This document shows positions 35,201 to 46,376 of a DNA stretch of 64,000 nt, in pieces. The position numbers and the translations under genes are program-made. The notes beneath the pieces were generated by a model. It was given only the letters and a program-made list of their open reading frames with translations. It made no database searches and had not been told where the DNA came from. How positions within the stretch are numbered: the stretch's first letter is position 1; every line of letters starts with the position of its first letter. Source of the DNA: Tanytarsus gracilentus (lineage: Eukaryota; Arthropoda; Insecta; Diptera; Chironomidae); the NCBI GenBank assembly GCA_038502055.1, contig JAXRKN010000032.1:434001-498000 (forward strand), read 5' to 3'.

Positions 35201-36775
35201 TTAATTTTTATTTTTTGGAGCAAATTACAAGAAAATCCACAAGCCGGGAATGCAAATTCGACCAGTGGTGACCACGATTGATTCTCCAACGAGCAAAATT
35301 GCCCACCTGTTAGTGAAAAAGTTCAGAAGTTACACAAAGTTCCAAAGTTGCTCTGTAAAAAATAGTATTGATCTAGTGACAGCATTATCGGATGTACAGT
35401 TTGGCGAAGATCACGAAATGGTGTCATACGATGTGAAAGCCCTTTTCCCGAGCATTCCTGAAGCAGAGGCTGTGATCTGGCTGAAAGAGTGGTGCAGCGA
35501 GCAAAGTACGAGTGATAAAGAGGTTGCGGTGGTTTACAGTTTTATTGACATAGTTGTTTCCCAAAAATTCTTTCAATTTGAGGGAGAAGTATATAAACAG
35601 CTAGATGGGGTGGAAATCGGAGGAAAGATTTCACCATGGGTGGCCGAGATCACAATGAGTCGCCTAGAAATGAAAGTGTTAATGGAACCGCAGCCTCCAC
35701 TCCAACTTTTCAGGTTCGTAGATGATTATTTTGCAATAATTAAAAAAGATACTGCTGAGACCCTTTTACGTAGATTAAATAAAATGCACCAGAACATCCA
35801 ATTTACATATGAAACTGAGGTAGATGGGAAACTACCCTTTTTGGACCTGTTGATTGTACGTGAAGAAGAAAAGCTGCGGTTTGAGATATATAGGAAGCCC
35901 ACAGACTCAATGCTTTGCATTCCTGCGGACTCGCACACACCTGACACCTACAAAAGGTCCACATTCAATTCTATGTTTCACAGACTCTACAACATTCCTA
36001 TGAACAAACAAGCATTTAAGGCTGAGGAGAGCTACATTTACAGTGTGGCAGAGATGAATGGGTATGGAAGACGATTGATAAAACAAATACAACAAAAGCA
36101 CTACAAGAAAACAACAGCACCCAGGACTACATTAAGAAGAGAGAAAGCAGGGGATGAAAACTCTGGTGCTAGACTTCTCAGGTTAGATTTTCACCCTCCA
36201 CTTACAGACCACATACAGAAGGTTGCCAAAAAAATAAATGTAAATTCAGTATACAAAACTCAAGGGACACTGGGAGATTTCTTGATCAATCTTAAGGACA
36301 AAAGATCAGATGATATGAAATCTGGAATTTACCGAATACCATGCGAATATTGTGATGAGGAGTACTTTGGCCAAACACGACGACGGGTACAAACGAGATG
36401 GTTGGAACATGATGCAGCTTATCGCTTGAACCAGCCAAAAAAATCGGCACCAGCTAAACATTGCTTACTCACTGGTCACAAGATGGGTGAGAAGAAATTA
36501 GTGAAGGAAGCCACTTCAAACTGGGAACTAAACGCTTGGGAGAGTTACTTCATAGCCAACAGTGAAGAGAGCATGAACGAGGGGGAGGCGCCGATCCGAT
36601 CGAATCTTTTTTCTCTTGCATTTTACAACAATTGACGACGTAATGAGAGAGATTGACTCAGTCTATATCGAACTGTTCTGAGGATGACAGCTTAGCTGTC
36701 GAAATATATATAAATAAAATAAGACGATCTTAGGAAGTGAATTTGAGTTTTTTCGATATAGTCTCCAATTTACAG
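35201..36775 (+). mobile_element. 5'-truncated Penelope-like retroelement (RT + GIY-YIG), unit 1
   Basis: Flanked by an exact 12-bp duplication GTGACAGATAGT (35189-35200 and 36776-36787). The open frame to 36635 begins upstream of its first Met with a conserved KKIHKPG motif, so the Met at 35250 is not the true start and the N-terminus is missing. Reverse-transcriptase motifs visible are YDVKALFPSIP, GGKISPWVAE and the catalytic FVDDYFAI. The C-terminal nuclease shows GIYRIPCEYCDEEYFGQT (GIY-YIG) followed by TRWLEHD. It ends with a hairpin motif and an A-rich 3' tail. Full-length Penelope-like proteins are usually nearly twice as long. The element cannot move on its own as it stands but could template RNA. 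Confidence 0.9.
36678..36704 (+). other. Hammerhead-like motif at the Penelope-like 3' end
   Basis: CTGAGGA, one T, a perfect 6-bp stem GACAGC/GCTGTC with loop TTA, then GAAA. Compared with the diverged element at 17470-17496 (GACATA/TATGTC) the last three stem pairs have changed on both sides, so pairing is kept while sequence is not. The same motif is at 44207-44233 in unit 2. Confidence 0.5.
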
Positions 36776-37460
36776 GTGACAGATAGTGATGAAAAATTAA
36801 TGTCAACTTTTATTTTGACTTGTGTGCAACCTCGGCATCGCAGATGATTGAGATTTTGAATGCGCTCGACGACGAACATTAGTTGGAACTTTCAATTGAA
36901 TGTCATTTGTGGTTCTACAGGCAAATATCTATTGATTGTGTTCATGAAATGATTTTCAGTTGGTGACGCACCTTTTGTAAAAATTGTAAAAAAAAATTAA
37001 ATTTAAATAAAACTGAAGAAAAATCTATAATTTACAAATGTTTAACTCAGAACCATCTAAATTGTTCAATTAATTTTCTTATTTTCATTGCGTGATATAC
37101 GAAAAATCACAATTTAGTTGTGATTAAAAATTAAAACACTCGAAAAGATCAAATTCAGGCAATTTCATTTTTAAAATAAAAGATTTTGTTGGCAGGACGA
37201 CGGCAATTTCCTGCATTTGCGTTGAGTTATTTGAGTTTTGAGAAAAAAAATAATTTTTGATCTAAGGAATCAATCAGAAAGCGAAAATTTCTGAAAGAGG
37301 AAAGATATCAAATAATTAACGCTAGATTATTGATATCATTTGGACTTGAAATAAAAGGATAACTGTAAGTAACTTCAAGATAAAATTAATAAAAAAATAA
37401 TTTTTCGAAATTTTTTTAATATTTACAAAAATTTTTGATTAAATTTTAAATTATTTTCAG

Positions 37461-38430
37461 ATGGGCGGATGTTTAAGAAAGCAACGAGGTTGCAAAGACG
37501 ATGACGATGACGATGGTGGCGAATATAGACGAAAGCAATGTAGTTGCACTAATGACGATGACGATGGTGGCGTGAGAATCTTGAAGATAATTCAAGAAGT
37601 TGTGCTAGAAGATGTGAGTGTTTAGTGTTTAACACTTCTCTTGTGGATAAAATTATTAGTTTATATTTATTCACCACGATCGTTAAAAATTGTGAATAGC
37701 ACATCCATATGCAATAATTACAGTTGTTTCAATGAATGCCAGAGATGTTTTGTGCCTAATTTGAAATTTATTTTATTGAGTCGTTGAATTAGGATTTAAA
37801 ATCAAAAAAGTCAAAAAATTGAAATGTTGATTGTAAATAAATTAATAAACTGTTAGTAGCTTCATGAGCAACCTTAGTAATATAAAGTGAAATAGTTTTT
37901 TTGTTTGTAGCCCAAATTGTTTGTCGATGGTTTAAACACGAGCTTGTTTAATGTTTTGAAATGCAACTTACTCATGAAAAGTGCACCGGTGGAAGATTTT
38001 TAAAAATTAAGGTGTTTTAGTTAGAAGATGTTGTAGAATTGTTTAGCCGAGTGAGTCTGCATTTGGCGAAAAATTTTGTTTACTTTTTTCTCACAAATAA
38101 TTTTTTGTAATTTTATTTCCGAGTTGCAACTACTCTTCGGAATCGAATTCACACAGATCTTTTTTGTAGACAAAAATTTAGAGAAATAAAATAATCTTTT
38201 ATCTATATAAACTTTCTAAAAAGTTAGCTTCGCAGATAGAGATTTTGATTTTTTAACAACATTCGAGAAACTGTGCAACTTATTAAGAAGAGATTGAATT
38301 TGAAAGAAATAGGGTTGTTTTGCTGTTTTAGGATGATGAAAAGATGCGTGAATCCATAGAGGAAAATATCTGTGAAATTTTCTTGGATCTTTTTAGTTTA
38401 GCAATTGCCTGTATATGGATGAAACCTTGA
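37461..38430 (+). CDS. Unrecognised small gene with MGGC N-terminus and acidic run, unit 1
   Basis: Exon 1 (37461-37613) starts MGGCLRKQRGCKDDDDDDGG and ends VVLED at a GTGAGT donor in phase 0. Two alternative downstream acceptors also fit phase 0: 38332-38430 (DDEKMRESIEENICEIFLDL, ending IWMKP) or 38397-38489 (FSNCLYMDETLTKIEEEKQV, ending VYC). Either gives a protein of about 80 residues. MGGC could be N-myristoylated and palmitoylated. Two DDDDGG modules follow Cys-rich patches, hinting at internal repetition. An exon with a related start (FGGCVRQH) lies further on at 38837-39358. I know no family with this pattern. It is present in both duplicated units without change apart from an 11-bp intron duplication. 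Confidence 0.45.
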
Positions 38431-38836
38431 CTAAGATTGAAGAAGAAAAGCAAGTGATTGTTAATGAGTTGAAAAAAGTTTATTGTTAAACAATTTTTAA
38501 ATTTTGAGATAGTTGTTGAAACTTCAGGTTTAGTTGACTCAGCTCCTGATCTCCTGATCTCCACTTTTGCACTCGATGGGAATTGTTTAAATAAAAGAAA
38601 ATAATTGAACATTATTGATGATATATGTTTAGATTGAATTTAATTTTAATTTGTCAATTATCTCGAAGAAATTCACTTTGAAAAAATTTTAACTTAGATA
38701 ATCTCAGTGATTTGCGTTAAATTCTATAATAAAAGTGACAAATTCAAAATAATTTTATAAAATTTTCAAACTTGTAATTTTTTTTCATGTTTTTGAGTTA
38801 AGAGATGTTCTAAAATGAATTTTAAAATATTTTTAG

Positions 38837-39358
38837 TTTGGCGGCTGTGTTCGACAGCATTTGTGTCTTGGTGGTGAAGAAGACGATGGTGACGGGGCTT
38901 ACATGCCGAGGGAGAGAGTCGGCTATGTTTTTGAAACATCTCTTGTTGATCTTGTCGGTTGTATGACCGTCAAGAAAACTCGAATTTCAAAAAGCATTAT
39001 TCGGGTTGATGGTAAAATGGACTTGGTTGAGTTCATTGGGAGCTTTATTATGCGTGCTCCAAATATTAATCTTATGCCAGAGCTTCTCTCTGTGCATTTG
39101 AAGAAATTGGAGTTTACATTTGATATTATCGATTCATTCGAGTGCGATCGTAAACTTAACTTTCTTTTCCTTAAGTGGCGATACAAAAAGCCACAGCTAT
39201 TTTTAAATGGCTTTTCTCTTGATTTAAATCCCACTTTAAATCAAGTTTTTACGAAATTTTCGGCTAAAATGGAAAGAGATATTAAATATCTAATAATTCT
39301 AAAGTTCTTAAGCCTGTCAGAATTTTTCAAAATTCCCAGTATTATGTATATTGGATGA
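38837..39358 (+). CDS. Unrecognised exon or gene with FGGC start, unit 1
   Basis: An open frame of about 173 codons follows a good acceptor (ATTTTTAG|TTTGGCGGC) in phase 0 and ends at TGA 39356-39358. It opens FGGCVRQHLCLGGEEDDGDG, echoing MGGCLRKQRGCKDDDDDDGG of the upstream exon, which suggests an old exon duplication in which the start codon is TTT here. It could be spliced to the MGGC exon as an alternative 3' exon. The rest (VGYVFETSLVDLVGCMTVKK, IGSFIMRAPNINLMPELLSV, LKFLSLSEFFKI) is a mixed soluble-looking domain that I do not recognise. The frame is kept in unit 2 despite 11 substitutions, which argues that it is or was coding. Confidence 0.5.
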   Translation, partial: FGGCVRQHLCLGGEEDDGDGAYMPRERVGYVFETSLVDLVGCMTVKKTRISKSIIRVDGKMDLVEFIGSFIMRAPNINLMPELLSVHLKKLEFTFDIIDSFECDRKLNFLFLKWRYKKPQLFLNGFSLDLNPTLNQVFTKFSAKMERDIKYLIILKFLSLSEFFKIPSIMYIG

Positions 39359-39599
39359 ATCGATAAATCAATTGTAATTAAAAAAATTCCTTATGAATTA
39401 AAAATTATTTAAAACTAAAACAAAAAGCATGTTTTAAAATTATTATAGGGAACTTTAAAATTATTGTGAGCTTAGGAAGAAACATGCTTTTGGTTAAATT
39501 TAATCATTTTATTATATTTCAGGAAACGCGCGTTTAGAATGCTTCCTTTAAATTTTTTTTATTTCGTTAGCATAATTTAATTAAATTAATGCTAAATTA

Positions 39600-40889
39600 A
39601 GCATCAATAGCTAGGGAATTTTCATTTACTAGTAGATTTAGGGAATATTTTGATTTCGACTTTCAATAATTTTTAAAATTTTTAAATTTTTTTTTAATAT
39701 CTAGAAATGTTTAAAAAAAACAGGAAATATTTTTTCGCCCCGGCGTCATGCCAAATTTTTTTTTGATTTTAGTAAATTTAGATTTTTACCTTCTATCTAA
39801 ATTTTTTGTCGGTAGGGAATTTTAAATTAAGATTAGACATAAAAGTTAGATTGCGATAGCATAATTTAATTAAATTAATGCTATATGAAGCATTATAAAC
39901 ATAAAAATATGTTTGACAGTTAGGGAATTTTCATTTACTTGTAGATTTAGGGGCATTTTTGATTTCGACTTTTAATAATTTTTAAAAATTTTAAAAATTT
40001 TTTTTATATCTAGAAATCTTTTAAAAAAACAGGAAATATTTTTTCGCCCCGGCGTCATGCGCAATTTTTTTTAACTTTAGTAAATTTTGATTTTTTCCCT
40101 TCTTTCAAAATTTTTAGTCGTTAGGGATTTTCAATTTAGATTAGAGATAAAAAGTTAGGGATTTTTTCGAATTTTGAATTATTCTCAGTACATTTTTGAT
40201 AAAGTGTTACTTGAGTAATTTAAAATGCGAAAGAATGCTCAATTTTAGTAGGTTTAAAGTAGGATTAAGTAATATTTTAATAATTTTTTTAAAAAAAATT
40301 TTTTATATCTAAATCGGTGTAAAAAAAACAGGAAATATTTTTTCGCCCCGGCGTCATGCCCAATTTTTTTTTGATTTTAGTAAATTTAGATTTTTTCCTT
40401 CTTTCAAAATTTTTAGTCAATAGGGAATTTCAATTAAGATTAGAGATAAAAGTTAGATTGCGATAGCATAATTTAATTAAATTAATGCTAAATGAAGCAT
40501 CAATAGTTAGGGAATTTTCATTTACTAGTAGCCCTGTCTACTAGATTTTCAAATTACTATACTACATTTTCGATTTTCAAAATTTTTTAAAATTTTTTAA
40601 ATTTTTTTTTTAATCTAGAATTGCGTAAAAAAATCATGAAACATCTTTTCGCCCCGGCGTCATGCCCAATTTTTTTTTAATTTTAGGAAATCTCGATTTT
40701 TTCCTTCTTTCTAAATTTTTAGTCGATAAGAAATTTGCAATTAAGATTAGAGATAAAAAGTTAGGGATTTTTGATTAAATTTTAAATTATTCTCAGTACA
40801 TTTTTTGATAAAGTGTTATTTGAATAATTTTAAATGCGAAAGAATGCTCATTTTTAGTTGAATTTAAGTAGATTTAAAAGATATTTTTT
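39600..40889. repeat. Array of ~300-bp repeats with a CGCCCCGGCGTCATG core, unit 1
   Basis: The GC-rich core CGCCCCGGCGTCATG occurs at 39736, 40045, 40344 and 40650, spaced about 300 bp apart, each preceded by GAAATATTTT or a close variant and followed by a T-run and TTTCCTTCTTTC. Other shared parts are TAGGGAATTTTCATTTACTA and GTTAGGGATTTTTCGA, the latter also seen at 34918. Copies are imperfect and some are partly deleted. The last one runs into the unit 1/unit 2 junction. Confidence 0.85.
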
Positions 40890-41489
40890 TTGTGGTCTCT
40901 AAGTATTGTTACTTCCAAAACAATTAGGTGTGAAAAAAGTATTTCATTTTAATTATCTTGCTGGACAAAAAATACGTTATTGAAAAGGTTAATGTGATAT
41001 ATCATATGTGTTAAAGATTATATTATAATTATATATTATATAACATTATATAATATACTTACAAAGTGAATTTTGACTGAAAAGTAGATAACCAATTTTT
41101 ACGAGTTGAAAAATTTTCTAAGACGTCAAAATCTGATGTATTTTATTAAAATTAGCTTCATCTGAAATAATTGATTGAATTAAACTGGAAACCCATCAAA
41201 AATTATATTGTCAAAGAAATAAAATTTTTAATCCATTAAGTTTTATAGATGTTTAACTATAAACTATAATATTACGTCTCCTAATAATGCTTTATATTCA
41301 AATTCTCATTCTTTAAACAAAATTGTAATTAAATGTTTTTAACTTATGTTATATCGTTTATTTTGTCTGTTTGAACAAAATGACACCAAATAAAAAAAAA
41401 TGAATTACTGTATAATGTCAAAAAATAATTTTATGATTATATTTTATCTTATATCATGACAGCGGAATGTTTTATTTTTAAATTTTAAA

Positions 41490-42435
41490 TAAAAAATGTT
41501 TCAAAACACACTTGTGGGTGTTGTCGCGTAACCCACTTGTAACAGATTAGTCATTCGAGAATCCAAAGGGGAAGCATAAAAAATGTTTCAAAACCCACAC
41601 GTGGGTGTTGCCGCGTAACCCACTTGTAACAGATCAGTGTTTGAAAATCAAGAGCATAAAAAATGAGTTTAAGTCAATCCGGACACTTTGGCTGTCCGTG
41701 GCAGTCCTGTCGACCATTCCTCAAAAATCATCTATGTCAATAGATTCCTGGTCCAATCACGAGTTCAACGATACCCATGAAGCCATAGTTCTGAAAAATG
41801 GACATTATGGCTGTCCGTGGCACTACTGGCAGTCCATGATGGACATTCATCAAAAATCATCAATGCCATTCGATTTCTGGTCCAATTACGAGTTCAACGA
41901 TACCCATGAAGCCATAGTTCTGAAAAATGGACATTTTGGCTGTCCGTGGCACTACTGGCCGTCCATGATGGACATTCCTCAAAAATCATCTATATCAATC
42001 GATTCCTGGTCCAATCACGAGTTCAACGATACCCATGAAGCCATAGTTCTGAAAAATGGACATTTTGGCTGTCTGTGGCACGACCATAGGTCACGACTCG
42101 AAAAATCATGTATGTCAATCGATTCCTGGTCAAGTTACGAATCAATGCCAATCGATTTCTGGTCCAATCACGAGTTCAACGATACCCATGAAGCCATATA
42201 AGAGAAAATTTGTATGAAAAATGGACGTTATGGCCGTCCATGGCACGACCATAGGTCATGACTCAAAAAATAGTCAGTGCCTGCACATATAGACCCTAAG
42301 AGCTACCATCTGGCGAAAACTAAAAGTCTCTAGCTGGTCCAGGGACCGAGATCTCGCTTGTGCAGACGGACGGACGGACGGACGGACGGAATCACGAGCA
42401 TATAAGCGTTACACCACTTTGTGGGTTACGCTAAA
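41490..42435. repeat. Dispersed repeat with 129-bp tandem core (copy in unit 2)
   Basis: Identical by eye to 33972-34917, including the number and spacing of the 129-bp units and the GACG run. Equal copy number in a tandem array that usually mutates quickly supports a very recent duplication, or an assembly artefact. Confidence 0.8.
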
Positions 42436-42718
42436 AAGTTAGGGATTTTTCGAATTTTAAATTATTCTCAGTAAATTTTTCGATAAAGTGCTATTTGAAT
42501 AATTTTAAATGTGAAAGAATGCTCAACTTTACCTGATTTTAGATAGATAATTTTGCTCAAATTTTAAAAAAAAACTTACAAACGTTTAAAAAATGATTCG
42601 ATGACAATTTAAATTACGATGGTTGTGGTGAAAGCTACCTATTGCTGTTCATCTTGATGCAAAGATGGATGAAGTGAAGAGAAGAGATAAAGGAACAACA
42701 GTAAAAGTGACAGATAGT

Positions 42719-44304
42719 TTAATTTTTATTTTTTGGAGCAAATTACAAGAAAATCCACAAGCCGGGAATGCAAATTCGACCAGTGGTGACCACGATTGAT
42801 TCTCCAACGAGCAAAATTGCCCACCTGTTAGTGAAAAAGTTCAGAAGTTACACAAAGTTCCAAAGTTGCTCTGTAAAAAATAGTATTGATCTAGTGACAG
42901 CATTATCGGATGTACAGTTTGGCGAAGATCACGAAATGGTGTCATACGATGTGAAAGCCCTTTTCCCGAGCATTCCTGAAGCAGAGGCTGTGATCTGGCT
43001 GAAAGAGTGGTGCAGCGAGCAAAGTACGAGTGATAAAGAGGTTGCGGTGGTTTACAGTTTTATTGACATAGTTGTTTCCCAAAAATTCTTTCAATTTGAG
43101 GGAGAAGTATATAAACAGCTAGATGGGGTGGAAATCGGAGGAAAGATTTCACCATGGGTGGCCGAGATCACAATGAGTCGCCTAGAAATGAAAGTGTTAA
43201 TGGAACCGCAGCCTCCACTCCAACTTTTCAGGTTCGTAGATGATTATTTTGCAATAATTAAAAAAGATACTGCTGAGACCCTTTTACGTAGATTAAATAA
43301 AATGCACCAGAACATCCAATTTACATATGAAACTGAGGTAGATGGGAAACTACCCTTTTTGGACCTGTTGATTGTACGTGAAGAAGAAAAGCTGCGGTTT
43401 GAGATATATAGGAAGCCCACAGACTCAATGCTTTGCATTCCTGCGGACTCGCACACACCTGACACCTACAAAAGGTCCACATTCAATTCTATGTTTCACA
43501 GACTCTACAACATTCCTATGAACAAACAAGCATTTAAGGCTGAGGAGAGCTACATTTACAGTGTGGCAGAGATGAATGGGTATGGAAGACGATTGATAAA
43601 ACAAATACAACAAAAGCACTACAAGAAAACAACAGCACCCAGGACTACATTAAGAAGAGAGAAAGCAGGGGATGAAAACTCTGGTGCTAGACTTCTCAGG
43701 TTAGATTTTCACCCTCCACTTACAGACCACATACAGACCACATACAGAAGGTTGCCAAAAAAATAAATGTAAATTCAGTATACAAAACTCAAGGGACACT
43801 GGGAGATTTCTTGATCAATCTTAAGGACAAAAGATCAGATGATATGAAATCTGGAATTTACCGAATACCATGCGAATATTGTGATGAGGAGTACTTTGGC
43901 CAAACACGACGACGGGTACAAACGAGATGGTTGGAACATGATGCAGCTTATCGCTTGAACCAGCCAAAAAAATCGGCACCAGCTAAACATTGCTTACTCA
44001 CTGGTCACAAGATGGGTGAGAAGAAATTAGTGAAGGAAGCCACTTCAAACTGGGAACTAAACGCTTGGGAGAGTTACTTCATAGCCAACAGTGAAGAGAG
44101 CATGAACGAGGGGGAGGCGCCGATCCGATCGAATCTTTTTTCTCTTGCATTTTACAACAATTGACGACGTAATGAGAGAGATTGACTCAGTCTATATCGA
44201 ACTGTTCTGAGGATGACAGCTTAGCTGTCGAAATATATATAAATAAAATAAGACGATCTTAGGAAGTGAATTTGAGTTTTTTCGATATAGTCTCCAATTT
44301 ACAG
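42719..44304 (+). mobile_element. Penelope-like retroelement, unit 2, frameshifted by an 11-bp duplication
   Basis: Same insertion and same 12-bp flanking duplication (42707-42718 and 44305-44316) as in unit 1. An 11-bp tandem duplication (ACCACATACAG twice, near 43728-43749) shifts the frame between the reverse transcriptase and the GIY-YIG nuclease. The RT frame stops at 43766 and the nuclease reads separately to 44164. Otherwise the sequence is the same as unit 1. Confidence 0.9.
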
Positions 44305-44989
44305 GTGACAGATAGTGATGAAAAATTAATGTCAACTTTTATTTTGACTTGTGTGCAACCTCGGCATCGCAGATGATTGAGATTTTGAATGCGCTCGACG
44401 ACGAACATTAGTTGGAACTTTCAATTGAATGTCATTTGTGGTTCTACAGGCAAATATCTATTGATTGTGTTCATGAAATGATTTTCAGTTGGTGACGCAC
44501 CTTTTGTAAAAATTGTAAAAAAAAATTAAATTTAAATAAAACTGAAGAAAAATCTATAATTTACAAATGTTTAACTCAGAACCATCTAAATTGTTCAATT
44601 AATTTTCTTATTTTCATTGCGTGATATACGAAAAATCACAATTTAGTTGTGATTAAAAATTAAAACACTCGAAAAGATCAAATTCAGGCAATTTCATTTT
44701 TAAAATAAAAGATTTTGTTGGCAGGACGACGGCAATTTCCTGCATTTGCGTTGAGTTATTTGAGTTTTGAGAAAAAAAATAATTTTTGATCTAAGGAATC
44801 AATCAGAAAGCGAAAATTTCTGAAAGAGGAAAGATATCAAATAATTAACGCTAGATTATTGATATCATTTGGACTTGAAATAAAAGGATAACTGTAAGTA
44901 ACTTCAAGATAAAATTAATAAAAAAATAATTTTTCGAAATTTTTTTAATATTTACAAAAATTTTTGATTAAATTTTAAATTATTTTCAG

Positions 44990-45970
44990 ATGGGCGGATG
45001 TTTAAGAAAGCAACGAGGTTGCAAAGACGATGACGATGACGATGGTGGCGAATATAGACGAAAGCAATGTAGTTGCACTAATGACGATGACGATGGTGGC
45101 GTGAGAATCTTGAAGATAATTCAAGAAGTTGTGCTAGAAGATGTGAGTGTTTAGTGTTTAACACTTCTCTTGTGGATAAAATTATTAGTTTATATTTATT
45201 CACCACGATCGTTAAAAATTGTGAATAGCACATCCATATGCAATAATTACAGTTGTTTCAATGAATGCCAGAGATGTTTTGTGCCTAATTTGAAATTTAT
45301 TTTATTGAGTCGTTGAATTAGGATTTAAAATCAAAAAAGTCAAAAAATTGAAATGTTGATTGTAAATAAATTAATAAACTGTTAGTAGCTTCATGAGCAA
45401 CCTTAGTAATATAAAGTGAAATAGTTTTTTTGTTTGTAGCCCAAATTGTTTGTCGATGGTTTAAACACGAGCTTGTTTAATGTTTTGAAATGCAACTTAC
45501 TCATGAAAAGTGCACCGGTGGAAGATTTTTAAAAATTAAGGTGTTTTAGTTAGAAGATGTTGTAGAATTGTTTAGCCGAGTGAGTCTGCATTTGGCGAAA
45601 AATTTTGTTTACTTTTTTCTCACAAATAATTTTTTGTAATTTTATTTCCGAGTTGCAACTACTCTTCGGAATCGAATTCACACAGATCTTTTTTGTAGAC
45701 AAAAATTTAGAGAAATAAAATAATCTTTTATCTATATAAACTTTCTAAAAAGTTAGCTTCGCAGATAGAGCGCAGATAGAGATTTTGATTTTTTAACAAC
45801 ATTCGAGAAACTGTGCAACTTATTAAGAAGAGATTGAATTTGAAAGAAATAGGGTTGTTTTGCTGTTTTAGGATGATGAAAAGATGCGTGAATCCATAGA
45901 GGAAAATATCTGTGAAATTTTCTTGGATCTTTTTAGTTTAGCAATTGCCTGTATATGGATGAAACCTTGA
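44990..45970 (+). CDS. Unrecognised MGGC gene, unit 2 copy
   Basis: Exon 1 (44990-45142) and exon 2 (45872-45970, or alternatively 45937-46029) correspond exactly to the unit 1 gene at 37461-38430. The intron holds an extra 11-bp tandem duplication (CGCAGATAGAG twice near 45770). The first visible substitutions between units fall just downstream, at about 46006. Coding capacity is the same as in unit 1. Function unknown. Confidence 0.45.
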
Positions 45971-46376
45971 CTAAGATTGAAGAAGAAAAGCAAGTGATTG
46001 TTAATGAGTTGAAAATAGTTTATTGTTAAATAATTTTTAAATTTTGAGATAGTTGTTGAAACTTCAGGTTTAGTTGACTCAGCTCCTGATCTCCTGATCT
46101 CTACTTTTGCACTCCATGGGAATTTTTTAAATAAAAGAAAATAATTGAACATTATTGATGATATATGTTTAGATTGAATTTAACGTTAATTTATCAATTA
46201 TCTCGAAGAAATTCACTTTGAAACAAATTTATCTTAGATAATTTCAGTGATTTGCGTTAAATTCTATAATAAAAGTGACAAAATCAAAATATTTTAATAA
46301 AATTTTCAAACTTGTAATTTTTTTTCATGTTTTTGAGTTAAGAGATGTTCTAAAGTGAATTTTAAAATATTTTTAG

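Larger units (their letters stand above)
33372..40889 (+). repeat. Tandem segmental duplication, unit 1 (7,518 bp)
   Basis: Starts inside the last codons of the gprs-like gene (TTGTGGTCTCTAAG) and contains its 3' flank, a dispersed repeat, a Penelope-like element, an unrecognised gene and a ~300-bp repeat array. Unit 2 begins exactly where unit 1 ends. By eye I saw no substitutions against unit 2 from 33372 to about 38465, only two 11-bp tandem duplications present in unit 2. After that differences become frequent. The shared Penelope insertion shows the duplication came later than that insertion. Confidence 0.9.

Noticed and set aside
35726..36101. Minus-strand open frames inside the Penelope-like element (also in unit 2)
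   Set aside because: They are antisense shadows of the reverse transcriptase frame.
38328..38612. 94-codon minus-strand open frame (and its partner at 45868-46152)
   Set aside because: Antisense to the better supported plus-strand exons of the unrecognised gene, with no splice signals of its own.
39600..40889. CRISPR-like look of regularly spaced repeats
   Set aside because: Spacing is about 300 bp, the spacers are themselves repeated, and the window is clearly a eukaryotic nuclear genome.
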